Positions 8,772 through 18,568 of a DNA stretch of 64,000 nucleotides are shown here, piece after piece. Each line of letters starts with the position of its first letter. Within the stretch, counting starts at the first letter, position 1. Under the pieces are notes generated by a model. It searched no databases, was not told the DNA's origin, and saw only the letters and a program-made list of their open reading frames with translations. The translations under genes and the position numbers were made by a program. The DNA is from Oscillospiraceae bacterium (lineage in GTDB: Bacteria; Bacillota; Clostridia; Oscillospirales; Ruminococcaceae): NCBI GenBank assembly GCA_031284525.1, contig JAISZR010000003.1, positions 1-64,000 of the forward strand. Reading direction: 5' to 3'.

Positions 8772-11381
8772 ATGAAGTGGACAAGTGTGGATGATTTGAG
8801 GGAACAGTTTTTGACATTTTTTGAGAAGAAAAATCACATAAGATGTGGAAGTTTCTCGCTTGTCCCCGAGGATGATAAGAGTCTTCTTCTGGTGAACTCG
8901 GGAATGGGGCCATTGAAAAAGTATTTCTTGGGGCAGAAAAAATGTGCAACGAATCGGATGACAAGCAGTCAAAAATGCATCCGAACGCCAGATATTGACA
9001 GGGTTGGAATCACGAGTAGGCACGGAACTTTTTTTGAGATGCTCGGGAGTTTTTCGTTTGGTGACTATTTTAAGAAAGATGCCATTGCGTGGGCATTTGA
9101 ATTTGTTTCTGAAACGATAAAAATGCCGCTTGAGAAACTGTTTATTACTGTTTATGAAGATGATGAAGAGGCATACAACATTTGGGTGGACGAAATTAAG
9201 ATCCCAAAATCCCACATGGTAAAGTTGGGGAAGGCGGACAATTTTTGGGAAATTGGTGCGGGGCCTTGTGGTCCGTGTACAGAGCTTTATTTCGACCGTG
9301 GGGAAGTATATGGCTGTGGGCAAGAAGATTGCAAGCCTGGATGTGATTGTGACCGCTTTGTTGAATTTTGGAACATCGTTTTTTCTGAGTTCAACTCCGA
9401 TGGGAAGGGCAATTACAAGGAGTTAGCACACAAAAATATAGATACTGGCATGGGGCTTGAGCGGCTTGCTTGCATTGTTCAAGGGGTTGATAACCTCTTT
9501 GAAGTGGATTCGGTCAAAAAAGTGATCGCCGCGGTTTGCAAAAAAACTGGCGGGAGTTACAACAGCAGCGAAAAGGATGATATCTCAATTCGAGTGATTG
9601 CAGACCACATAAGAAGTAGTGTGTTCATGATTTCGGATCAGGTGATGCCTTCGAATGACGGACGCGGGTATGTCTTGAGGCGATTGATCAGGAGAGCTGT
9701 GAAGCATGGGAGAAGACTTGGATTGACGGACCCGTTTTTGTTCGAGTTGTGTGACGAGGTTATTAAAGGCAGTCGGTCAGCTTATCCTGAGCTTGAGCAA
9801 AACAGGAAACATATTGAAGATGTGATTAAAAATGAGGAGGAAAAGTTTGGAGAGACACTCGACCAAGGGCTGGAGCTTTTGAGCAACATAATAAGTAGCC
9901 TGAAATCTAAAGTGCTTCCCGGCGAACTTGCCTTTAAACTTTATGATACTTTTGGTTTCCCACTTGAGATAATCGAAGAAATAACCGCGGAAGCTGGTAT
10001 CCAAGTGGATCGCCTAGGATTCGACGAGTTGATGAAAAAACAAAGGCAGACGGCTAGAGATGCAAGAAAAAAAACGGGGGATGCAGGTTGGAAGCCGGGT
10101 GATGTTGATCTCTTTGAGGAAGTTGCAACCTCTTTGTTTGTGGGTTATTCTCAGCTTTGTGTTAAGACTAAGATTTTGGCTTTGGCGAAGGAAGGTGCGC
10201 GAGTCAAAGAGGTGACGCTGGGTGATGTATGCACTTTGGTTGTTGCCCAGACTCCATTTTATTCAACGAGTGGCGGGCAGGTATATGACACGGGTTCAAT
10301 CGAGTGCAAAAACGGAAGATTGGAGGTTACCAACAGCCAAAAACTTCCGACTGGTCAGGTAATTTTAACGGCATCGGTTAGGGAGGGGAACCTTGGTGTT
10401 GATGAAGAGGTCGAGTGCCGTGTTGATCCTGAGCGACGCCAAGCGATATGCAAGAATCATTCAGCTTGCCACATTTTGCAAAAGGCGCTCCGTGAGATTT
10501 TGGGCGAACACGTGACGCAAGCGGGCTCGTACGTTGACGACAAACGGCTGAGGTTTGATTTTGCGCATTTTAAGGCATTGAGTAGGGAACAACTTGCTGC
10601 CACGCAACAAAAAGTCAACGAAGTCATTTTTTCTGGGCAACCGGTAAGTGTTAAAGAAATGCCGATTGAAGAAGCAAAAAAAACGGGGGCAATTGCTCTG
10701 TTTGGAGAAAAATATACGAATGACGTCAGGGTTTGCTCTATTGGAGATTATTCAATCGAGTTTTGTGGTGGGACTCACGTTTCGAACACTTCGCAGATCA
10801 ATATTTTTAAGATTATTTCTGAGTCGTCGGTTGCCGCCGGCATCAGGCGGATTGAGGCAACGACTTCTGCAGGGGTTCTGGCCATTGTTGAACAGAGCGA
10901 CGAATTGCTCTGTAAGATTGCAGAATCGCTAAAGGTTACCAGTATCGGAGAGATTGAAAAGCGGCTTGGTTTGACATTGGAGGAGCTAGCTAATGCGAAT
11001 TTCGAAATTAAGAAGTTGCGCAACCAGAGGATTGAGGCAATGGTCGTCTTGCAGGCTAAAAATGCAAAGCAACTGAATGGCTTAAGCGTGGTTGTGCAAG
11101 TGTTTGACGATTTAAAGCCGGAAGAACTCAGGCCTTTGTGTGACAAACTAAAACTGAGGTTAGTGGATTCGGTGGTGGTCTTAGTTGCGCCTGGTGAGCG
11201 CAATGCCGTTTTGGTGAGCGTTACCGGGAAGGCTCGGGAAAGGTATGAAGCGGTGGATATAGTAAAAGGGGTCTGCGCAGCGCTCGGAGGAGGCGGTGGT
11301 GGCAAAAAGGAATTGGCGCAGGGCAACATTTTGAAGATTCAAGGTCTAGAGGAAGAGGTGTTGAGAATCTTGCAGGGGTGA
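8772..11381 (+). CDS. alaS: Alanyl-tRNA synthetase
   Basis: 869 aa; N-terminal NSGMGPLKKYFLG...TPDIDRVGITSRHGTFFEMLGSFSFGDYFK; editing-domain CGGTHVSNTSQI; GGGGGGKKELAQG. Confidence 0.97.
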   Translation: MKWTSVDDLREQFLTFFEKKNHIRCGSFSLVPEDDKSLLLVNSGMGPLKKYFLGQKKCATNRMTSSQKCIRTPDIDRVGITSRHGTFFEMLGSFSFGDYFKKDAIAWAFEFVSETIKMPLEKLFITVYEDDEEAYNIWVDEIKIPKSHMVKLGKADNFWEIGAGPCGPCTELYFDRGEVYGCGQEDCKPGCDCDRFVEFWNIVFSEFNSDGKGNYKELAHKNIDTGMGLERLACIVQGVDNLFEVDSVKKVIAAVCKKTGGSYNSSEKDDISIRVIADHIRSSVFMISDQVMPSNDGRGYVLRRLIRRAVKHGRRLGLTDPFLFELCDEVIKGSRSAYPELEQNRKHIEDVIKNEEEKFGETLDQGLELLSNIISSLKSKVLPGELAFKLYDTFGFPLEIIEEITAEAGIQVDRLGFDELMKKQRQTARDARKKTGDAGWKPGDVDLFEEVATSLFVGYSQLCVKTKILALAKEGARVKEVTLGDVCTLVVAQTPFYSTSGGQVYDTGSIECKNGRLEVTNSQKLPTGQVILTASVREGNLGVDEEVECRVDPERRQAICKNHSACHILQKALREILGEHVTQAGSYVDDKRLRFDFAHFKALSREQLAATQQKVNEVIFSGQPVSVKEMPIEEAKKTGAIALFGEKYTNDVRVCSIGDYSIEFCGGTHVSNTSQINIFKIISESSVAAGIRRIEATTSAGVLAIVEQSDELLCKIAESLKVTSIGEIEKRLGLTLEELANANFEIKKLRNQRIEAMVVLQAKNAKQLNGLSVVVQVFDDLKPEELRPLCDKLKLRLVDSVVVLVAPGERNAVLVSVTGKARERYEAVDIVKGVCAALGGGGGGKKELAQGNILKIQGLEEEVLRILQG

Positions 11382-11385
11382 TTTT

Positions 11386-12078
11386 TTGGAGATAGCGGGA
11401 CTTGCACCAAATTCAACAGTAGATTACCCGGGAATTTTGGCTGCTGTTTTGTTTACGAGTGGTTGCAATATGGACTGTTTTTATTGCCACAACAGAAAAC
11501 TTATTAACAAAACTTTGGAACTAACTGCTGAAGATACCGTTTTTGCATTTTTGCAGAAACGAAGTGGCTTCTTAGATGGTGTGGTTATTTCTGGTGGGGA
11601 ACCGACTATTCAAAAAGATCTGGTGACATTTGTTGGGGAAATCAAGAGACTTGGCTATAAGGTTAAGCTTGACACAAATGGAAGTGAGCCGGCTGTTGTC
11701 CAAGAGCTTCTTGCCGGTGGTTTGTTGGATTATGTGGCAGTTGATTACAAAGCTCCCTGGAGGAGATATAAAGAAATCTGTAATTATGTGAGAACCGAGA
11801 ATGTGCAGAAAACTCTGGAGGTTTTAAAAAACAGTGAGATAAGCTGGGAAGCAAGGACTACGATGCTGCCGCACATAACGCGGGAAGAATATATTGAGAT
11901 GGCGAGAGAGATGTTCATTTTGCCGAGATATGTGATCAATCAGTACCGCATTCCAGAAGATTTTTTGGAGGTAGATAGACCGAAAATGGAAGTTAGACCT
12001 CATTCAAAAGATTTTTTGCTGGGGGTGGAAAGGGAAATAAAGTCATTTCAGCCGAACGTAATTCTGTGTGGGGTTTGA
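11386..12078 (+). CDS. nrdG: Anaerobic ribonucleoside-triphosphate reductase activating protein (radical SAM)
   Basis: CNMDCFYCHN (CxxxCxxC) motif, GGEPT; TTG start. Confidence 0.8.
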   Translation: MEIAGLAPNSTVDYPGILAAVLFTSGCNMDCFYCHNRKLINKTLELTAEDTVFAFLQKRSGFLDGVVISGGEPTIQKDLVTFVGEIKRLGYKVKLDTNGSEPAVVQELLAGGLLDYVAVDYKAPWRRYKEICNYVRTENVQKTLEVLKNSEISWEARTTMLPHITREEYIEMAREMFILPRYVINQYRIPEDFLEVDRPKMEVRPHSKDFLLGVEREIKSFQPNVILCGV

Positions 12079-12103
12079 GATGGTAAACTCATGGGGGGAT
12101 TTT

Positions 12104-12445
12104 ATGGATCACTGCGTTTTTTGTGACATTGCCGATGGAAAATTAAAAGCGAAAATCCTTTATAAAGATGAGAAAATAATGGCATTTTATGATCTTGAAG
12201 CGGTAGCCCCTATTCATTTTTTGGTGATGTCGAGGGCGCATATTGTGTCTGTTAAGGCTATCAACAAGGAAAATAGCAGCACTGTTTCGGGGATTTTTGA
12301 GGTTATTGCAGCGCTTGCAAAAAAGCTGGAGCTTGTGGACGGCTTCAGGGTAGTTGCGAACAGTGGCAAACTGGCGGGACAAACAGTCAACCATCTGCAT
12401 TTCCATGTTTTGGGCGGCCGTGTCTTTGAGTGGCCGCCAGGTTAA
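12104..12445 (+). CDS. HIT family (histidine triad) protein
   Basis: CVFCDIADGKLKAKILYKDEKIMAFYDLEAVAPIHFLVMSR...QTVNHLHFHVLGGR. Confidence 0.9.
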   Translation: MDHCVFCDIADGKLKAKILYKDEKIMAFYDLEAVAPIHFLVMSRAHIVSVKAINKENSSTVSGIFEVIAALAKKLELVDGFRVVANSGKLAGQTVNHLHFHVLGGRVFEWPPG

Positions 12446-12500
12446 AAAATCGCGAGAGAAATGGCAGCTTAGGACAAAGAGTTACGAATGGAGAGATTTT

Positions 12501-13046
12501 ATGCAGGAGTACTATACGCTGAAAGTTGTGGGATTAGAAAGAAAGTTGCCGATCTGCAAGATTGATGAAGAGACTTCGATTGCCGCATTCATTATGTTTT
12601 CAGATACCGAGCTTACGGTACGGTGCGCGGAAGAGTTAGCGCGAAGAGTTCCGGATTTTGACGTGATTGTCACGGCCGAATCGAAGGGGATTCCACTTGC
12701 TTATGAAATGGCCAAGATAATGAAAAAAGAATATATGGTTGCGAGAAAGCATGCAAAGCTTTATATGCTTGCGCCTGTTGAGGTCCGCGTCAAATCGATT
12801 TCAACCAAGAGTGTTCAAAGTTTGTGCTTGGATTTGCGTGACATGGAGAAATTGGATGGGAAAAAGATACTCATCGTAGACGATGTGATTAGTACGGGAG
12901 GCTCGTTAAACGCCATTAAGGACCTGCTTGAGCAGACGGGCGGGACAGTCGTTGGGCAAGCTGCGGCTTTGGCGGAGGGAGATGCCATCGGCCGTCGTGA
13001 TATAATATATCTAGCCGAATTGCCGATTATTAAGAACAAAAAATAA
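12501..13046 (+). CDS. Adenine phosphoribosyltransferase-like protein
   Basis: PRPP-binding motif KILIVDDVISTGGSLNAI; VIVTAESKGIPLAYEMA. Confidence 0.85.
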   Translation: MQEYYTLKVVGLERKLPICKIDEETSIAAFIMFSDTELTVRCAEELARRVPDFDVIVTAESKGIPLAYEMAKIMKKEYMVARKHAKLYMLAPVEVRVKSISTKSVQSLCLDLRDMEKLDGKKILIVDDVISTGGSLNAIKDLLEQTGGTVVGQAAALAEGDAIGRRDIIYLAELPIIKNKK

Positions 13047-13059
13047 GAGGGGTTATAGT

Positions 13060-13749
13060 ATGTTAGGGTATTATGAATATGGACCACTTTATTGGGCTTC
13101 GTTTATAGCTTTCGCTTTATGTCTAGTGGCAGAGATAGGTGTAAAAACCACATTTAGCAGGTATGACAAAATCAAGGGGAGATCTGGAGCAACTGGAGCG
13201 GATGTGGCGATGGCGCTTTTGAGAGCTGGTGGAATAATTGACGTTAAGGTGGAGCGCATTAGCAAAAATCTCGGTGATCATTTTGATCACACTGCGGGAG
13301 TCATAAGGCTTTCTGAGAAGGTTTATAATGGAAGTTCGGTTGCAGCTCTTGGGGTGGCTGCACACGAAGTCGGGCATGCGCTGCAGTATAAGGAAGGATA
13401 TCTCCCGATTAAGTTGCGGAATGAAATTTACCCTGTTGTGGCCTTCGGATCGAGTGCAGCAATTCCCCTTTTTTTCTTAGGGATGATTCTTTCGCTTTCT
13501 GGGTTGGCACTTGCCGGAATTATTTTGTTTGGATTCGTTGCAGTCTTTCAGTTCGTCACTTTGCCGACCGAGATTAATGCAAGCAACAGGGCACTTGACG
13601 TTTTGAAAACCGCAAAAATTCTGGATGAAGATGAAATTGGGATGGCATCGCGTGTTTTGAGGGCGGCAGCGTTCACCTATGTTGCTTCCCTAGTCATGAC
13701 ACTTGTCAACCTGCTGCGCTTTATTTACACATTCAGAAGGAGAGATTAG
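13060..13749 (+). CDS. Membrane zinc metallopeptidase (YugP/Zn_peptidase_2-like)
   Basis: HExxH in AAHEVGHALQY; hydrophobic segments; SGATGADVAMALLRAGGI. Confidence 0.85.
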   Translation: MLGYYEYGPLYWASFIAFALCLVAEIGVKTTFSRYDKIKGRSGATGADVAMALLRAGGIIDVKVERISKNLGDHFDHTAGVIRLSEKVYNGSSVAALGVAAHEVGHALQYKEGYLPIKLRNEIYPVVAFGSSAAIPLFFLGMILSLSGLALAGIILFGFVAVFQFVTLPTEINASNRALDVLKTAKILDEDEIGMASRVLRAAAFTYVASLVMTLVNLLRFIYTFRRRD

Positions 13750-13791
13750 CTTCTGTATTGCATTTGGGATCACAAATTTGCCTAAAGAGGG

Positions 13792-14508
13792 GTGTTTTAT
13801 GTCACAAAGCTCCCCCGAAGTCCGCTTTATATGAGGAGAATAAAAGTGATACCAGAAATAAACGGAAGGCTAAGGAGTCATATGATCAGAGTGCCAGAAG
13901 AAATCTGGCAAGTTCGCGGAATCAAAATTTTTGGAAAGTTGATTAGGGCCGTGGTCTTTTCAACTGATCTTGCTGTGATAAAAAATGTCAATGCGGATGC
14001 TGTGATTGCAGTTTATCCGTTCACGGCGCAGCCGGTGATTAACCAGGCAATAACAATGGCTGCGGATATTCCGGTGTTTATTGGTGTTGGTGGTGGGGTC
14101 ACAACGGGTCAGCGCGCCATTAACATGGCTATGCAGGCGGAATACCAGGGAGCTCTTGGAGTGGTTTTGAATGTGCCGACCAAGAATGACGTTCTCGAAT
14201 CTATATATGCAGTTGTGGAGATCCCGATTATCGTGACGGTAGTTTCGTCAAACAAAGATGTGATTAAGGAGCGGTTGGAGTCGCACACAGCTATCCTGAA
14301 TGTTTCGGCAGGGGAGAGAACACCGCAGGTTGTTAGTGAAATAAAAAAAGATTTTCCACAGGCTGTAATTATGGCGACTGGCGGACCAACGCCGGAATCA
14401 ATCAAGGCGACGATTGCATCGGGAGCGGATGCCATAACTTGGACACCGCCTACGACAGCCCAAATATCCAAGGAAATGATGAAAGACTATAGGTGCGAAT
14501 ATATTTGA
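13792..14508 (+). CDS. TIM-barrel-like protein (often annotated only as hydrolase); start uncertain (13792 GTG or 13831 ATG)
   Basis: GVGGGVTTGQRAINMAMQAEYQGALGVVLN...ATGGPTPESIKATIASGADAITWTPPTTA. Confidence 0.55.
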   Translation: MFYVTKLPRSPLYMRRIKVIPEINGRLRSHMIRVPEEIWQVRGIKIFGKLIRAVVFSTDLAVIKNVNADAVIAVYPFTAQPVINQAITMAADIPVFIGVGGGVTTGQRAINMAMQAEYQGALGVVLNVPTKNDVLESIYAVVEIPIIVTVVSSNKDVIKERLESHTAILNVSAGERTPQVVSEIKKDFPQAVIMATGGPTPESIKATIASGADAITWTPPTTAQISKEMMKDYRCEYI

Positions 14509-14527
14509 CGGAGAGTACGACAAACGA

Positions 14528-15667
14528 ATGGAAGAAAAACTTTTGGAATTGTTCGGATCAAAAAAGTCCAAACGCGACGCATATATATTGGTGGCTGGCA
14601 GCGTAGGGATCTTAATGAACCTGTTGTTGGTCGCGATAAAATGGATAATTGGAACTTCTGCAAATTCAGTTACATTGATCTCGGATGCCCTTAATAACCT
14701 ATTAGACGCAGGGTGTTCTGTTATTGTGATAATTGGAACAAAATTGGCTCGGAAATCCCCGGACAAAAAGCATCCCTATGGTTATGGGAGAGTAGAATAT
14801 ATCGCTGGGCTTATTGTTTCTGTGTCAATTCTTGTGTGTGGCCTTAGTTTTTTAAAAAGGTCTACGCTTGCGATAGTTCAGCCCCAAGAGGTCCATTTTG
14901 ACATGATCTCTCTTTGGGGAGTTTTAGTTGCTCTTGGCATCAAGATTTTTCTCTGGTGGTATAATAAAAGGGTGGAAACGAAGATTAACTCCCAGATGTT
15001 AAAAGCTGTAAGTATGGATGCATTGGTGGATGTTGCGATCTCTTTGCTCACGTTGGTTGTGGCATTTGTTTCTCTGTTTTCGGATGTTAAGATTGATGGG
15101 TACATAGGGATTGTGGTCTCTCTGTTTGTCATGTATTCTGGCGTGCGATTGATTAGGGAGACGGGTGGCAGTATAGTTGGATATAAAATTGAAAAAACTC
15201 TCGCAGACAAGGTTTATCAGAAGGTTATGGCGCAGGATATAATAAGCGGAGCTCACGATTTGATTTTGCATAACTACGGTCCTAATAGATACATTGGGTC
15301 GATAAATGCCGGGGTCGCCGATTCCCTGACTGTTAAGGAAGTGGCCGATGTTTTTGTGAGACTTAAAAGTGAGATTGATGAGAAGTTTGGAATCTCAATG
15401 ACATTAGGGATTTATTCGGTTGGTGACTATGATGAAAAAACGTTGAAGATAAAATGTGAAGCGCAAAGGATCATTTTAGGGTTCGATAAAGTGCTCAGTA
15501 TCCACGCATTTGGCATTGATAAGGAAGCGAAGGTTATGTATTTTGACATAGTTCTTGCTTTCGAGATGGTAGATGAAAAAGGCTTGAAGTCTGATATCAC
15601 AAGGGCCATTAAAGCAAAGTTTCCAGAATATGACGTTATGATTCACATCGACAGGGAATATACATAA
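14528..15667 (+). CDS. Cation diffusion facilitator family transporter
   Basis: SVTLISDALNNLLDAGCSVIVIIG...KKHPYGYGRVEYIAGL; C-terminal cytoplasmic domain. Confidence 0.92.
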   Translation: MEEKLLELFGSKKSKRDAYILVAGSVGILMNLLLVAIKWIIGTSANSVTLISDALNNLLDAGCSVIVIIGTKLARKSPDKKHPYGYGRVEYIAGLIVSVSILVCGLSFLKRSTLAIVQPQEVHFDMISLWGVLVALGIKIFLWWYNKRVETKINSQMLKAVSMDALVDVAISLLTLVVAFVSLFSDVKIDGYIGIVVSLFVMYSGVRLIRETGGSIVGYKIEKTLADKVYQKVMAQDIISGAHDLILHNYGPNRYIGSINAGVADSLTVKEVADVFVRLKSEIDEKFGISMTLGIYSVGDYDEKTLKIKCEAQRIILGFDKVLSIHAFGIDKEAKVMYFDIVLAFEMVDEKGLKSDITRAIKAKFPEYDVMIHIDREYT

Positions 15668-15689
15668 CAGTGAGGGGGAGACAGTAGAG

Positions 15690-16067
15690 ATGTTTAAACA
15701 CGATTATGTGGAGGAACAGATTGAGATCCTGTGCAAGACGATTGCAGCCATCTTGTTCGGGTCGAGTGCAGTTAAAAAAGTTTTTAAGAAGAGCGATGAA
15801 GAAGATGAGGTAGCAGACCCTGTTGGTGACAGATTGCTTGAATTGACTCTTGATAAGTTTTTGGCGGATGATGTAGCTAAGGCGCGGAGGATGTTACTTA
15901 GTGCCGTTAAAGCAAGTTCTTCTGCTGGGCGTTTAAAAATTGCACTGGAGTTTTATAACAAAGCTTTAGAGCAGGGAAAACTTTCAAAAAGGGAAGCTGA
16001 AGAAGATCTTGCGGAACTCAGAAAAGTTTACCCTATAGATGAAGAGGCTTTCCCCAACGAAGATTAG
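15690..16067 (+). CDS. Small cytosolic protein (DUF6483-like)
   Basis: 125 aa starting MFKHDYVEEQIEILCKTIAAILFG; family recognised by eye only. Confidence 0.6.
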   Translation: MFKHDYVEEQIEILCKTIAAILFGSSAVKKVFKKSDEEDEVADPVGDRLLELTLDKFLADDVAKARRMLLSAVKASSSAGRLKIALEFYNKALEQGKLSKREAEEDLAELRKVYPIDEEAFPNED

Positions 16068-16129
16068 GAGGTTTTGTGGGGAAGATAAAAGTTAACTGCG
16101 TGACGGCGCGCCATCTTGCATTTTATGCT

Positions 16130-16158
16130 TTGACTTACAGAAGACATAATGATATAAT
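16130..16158 (+). promoter_or_regulatory. Near-consensus sigma70-type promoter upstream of murA
   Basis: TTGACT - 17 nt - TATAAT. Confidence 0.7.
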
Positions 16159-16235
16159 ATTCACGATAGAGCTCCCTCGAAGGGATAAAAAGAGCTAATA
16201 AGTGTCGCGACTTTTAAAGATGTATCAAGGGGGGT

Positions 16236-17573
16236 TTGTATTTGTCTGTATTTTTTGTGAGGGGTGGGATCTCTCTGAAGGGAAATGTTTCCATAAGTGG
16301 CGCAAAAAACGCTGCCGTTGCTATAATCCCTGCTGCCCTGATATCAAACACACCATGTACCATAGAAAACATACCTAACATACGTGATGTGGATACATTA
16401 CTTGACATAATTTCGGATATGGGGGCCAGAGTTCAGAGGCTGGACGAACATACGATAGTTATTGATCCAACCCAGTTGGGGTGTCCGGTTGTCCCATATG
16501 AGGTCACAAAAAAAATGCGCGCTTCATATTACATTCTTGGTGCTTTGCTTGGTAGGTTCGGGAAAGCTGACGTTGCGATGCCAGGTGGCTGCAAAATTGG
16601 AGCTAGGCCGATAGATCAGCACATAAAGGGGTTCAGGGCTATCGGGGTCGATATTAAAATGGAAAACGGGATGATTAAAGCGCGGTCTGAAAAACTCGCA
16701 GGCGGATTGGTTTATTTTGATACTGTATCGGTTGGTGCCACCATCAATGTCATGTTGGCCAGCGTTCGCGCTGCGGGGACTACGGTTCTTGAAAACGCCG
16801 CTAAAGAGCCGCATGTTGTTGATGTTGCCAACTTTTTGAATACTTTGGGTGCTGATATTCTGGGTGCAGGAACCGATATAATCAGAGTAAAAGGAGTAAA
16901 GAGTTTGACAGGACGCTCATATTCCATTGTTCCGGACCAGATTGAAGCTGGGACTTTTATGCTCTGCGCAATGGCGACACGCGGAGATGTGGAAATCAGC
17001 AATGTCACGCCGAAGCACCTTTATACTATTACAGATAAGCTTAAAGATGTTGGCGCGGTCATTACGGAATTTGACGATTCCATTCGCGTTCAAATGTCGG
17101 GTGGCATTTCTAACACAAATATAAAAACCATGCCATATCCGGGGTTTCCCACTGACATGCAGCCACAGATGGTTTCCCTCCTTTCCCTAGCAAGTGGGAC
17201 GAGCATTGTTACAGAAGGAATTTGGGAAAGTAGGTTTAAATATGTGGATGAACTTGCCAGGTTAGGGGCGAAGCTCCGAGTTAACGACAGGACGGTGGTA
17301 ATTGAGGGAACTAACCAGTTTACCGCTGCACCCGTTAAAGCAACGGACCTCAGAGCGGGTGCTGCCTTGGTGATTGCTGCCCTTGCTGCCAAAGGGACAA
17401 CCAAGATCGAACACGTTCACCACATTGAGCGGGGTTACGAGGACATCGTTGGCAAACTCCAAAAATTGGGTGCAGATATTGTAAGGTCTGATGATTCTCC
17501 GCTTCCCGGAGCGGCGCATGATTCAGGAACGGGTTCGTTTTCAAGTTATTCCTCGGTAAGAGAGTGCAGTTGA
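16236..17573 (+). CDS. murA: UDP-N-acetylglucosamine 1-carboxyvinyltransferase
   Basis: ISGAKNAAVAIIPAALIS...RASYYILGALLGRFGKADVAMPGGCKIGARPIDQHIKGF; TTG start. Confidence 0.95.
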   Translation: MYLSVFFVRGGISLKGNVSISGAKNAAVAIIPAALISNTPCTIENIPNIRDVDTLLDIISDMGARVQRLDEHTIVIDPTQLGCPVVPYEVTKKMRASYYILGALLGRFGKADVAMPGGCKIGARPIDQHIKGFRAIGVDIKMENGMIKARSEKLAGGLVYFDTVSVGATINVMLASVRAAGTTVLENAAKEPHVVDVANFLNTLGADILGAGTDIIRVKGVKSLTGRSYSIVPDQIEAGTFMLCAMATRGDVEISNVTPKHLYTITDKLKDVGAVITEFDDSIRVQMSGGISNTNIKTMPYPGFPTDMQPQMVSLLSLASGTSIVTEGIWESRFKYVDELARLGAKLRVNDRTVVIEGTNQFTAAPVKATDLRAGAALVIAALAAKGTTKIEHVHHIERGYEDIVGKLQKLGADIVRSDDSPLPGAAHDSGTGSFSSYSSVRECS

Positions 17574-17641
17574 CAAAAAGTTCCCTTCTTTCTGGTTTGT
17601 TTTAAGTTTTGGGAATAATATTATGATATAGGGGGAAGATC

Positions 17642-18568
17642 ATGAAAGTTCGTACGTTTCAACTTTCGATAATCGGGTTAGTTTGTGTGGCTGTGGCAGC
17701 TGGTGTTTGGGTCTTATCAGGCGGTGGTTACCAAGCCGCCAAAAAACATCCAGAGGTCGCGAGGATTAAAGCAAAGTTGCTCGAAGAAGCGAAGAAGGAA
17801 AAAGCAGAGAAGGAGAGTGTTAAATCTACGCCAATGGAAGATACTAAATCAGCGCAAGCGCAGCAAGAGGAGCTCACAAAAGATCTTAAGTTGATGCAGT
17901 TTGAAAACCCCAAAAGAGGCGACACTATTGCCACAATCAAGACCAGTATGGGTGATATCAAGATAAGACTTTTTCCCAAGCAAGCTCCAAAGGCGTGTGA
18001 GAATTTCATTTCCCTTGCCGAGAAAGATTACTATAAGGGTGTTATATTTCACAGAGTTATCAATAACTTCATGATTCAGACCGGTGACCCTGAAGGAACT
18101 GGAATGGGTGGGGAAAGCAAGTGGGGCAAGCCATTTGAAGATGAATTTTCCTCTGATCTTCACAACTTCCGGGGTGCCGTTTCGATGGCGAATAGCGGCC
18201 CGGGAACAAATGGCAGCCAGTTCTTTATTGTTCAAGCTAACGGCCCTGCAGAGGCGGATTCGGCGGAAAGTTCTGAGGTGAAAGAAGCTTACAAGAAACT
18301 TGGCGGGACTCCGTGGTTAGATAATAAACATACGGTGTTTGGTCAGGTTATCGAAGGGTTGGATGTGGTGGATAAAATTGCCGGTGTGGAGGTTGGCGCG
18401 GCGGATAAACCTACCACCGCCATTACCATAACGGAGATAGAAACGAGCAAATACGGTGAAAAGGCCGTGGCCGAGAAAAAGGAGAAGAAGGGGACAGCTA
18501 CAGAAAAGAAATCGGAAACAAAAAGTAAAGCCAAAAAGAAAGAAGGGGCGGGGAATGGATCCGCTTAA
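17642..18568 (+). CDS. Peptidyl-prolyl cis-trans isomerase (cyclophilin type), membrane anchored, with a Lys-rich C-terminal tail
   Basis: FHRVINNFMIQTGDPEGTGMGG...GAVSMANSGPGTNGSQFFIVQ; KKEKKGTATEKKSETKSKAKKKEG tail. Confidence 0.93.
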   Translation: MKVRTFQLSIIGLVCVAVAAGVWVLSGGGYQAAKKHPEVARIKAKLLEEAKKEKAEKESVKSTPMEDTKSAQAQQEELTKDLKLMQFENPKRGDTIATIKTSMGDIKIRLFPKQAPKACENFISLAEKDYYKGVIFHRVINNFMIQTGDPEGTGMGGESKWGKPFEDEFSSDLHNFRGAVSMANSGPGTNGSQFFIVQANGPAEADSAESSEVKEAYKKLGGTPWLDNKHTVFGQVIEGLDVVDKIAGVEVGAADKPTTAITITEIETSKYGEKAVAEKKEKKGTATEKKSETKSKAKKKEGAGNGSA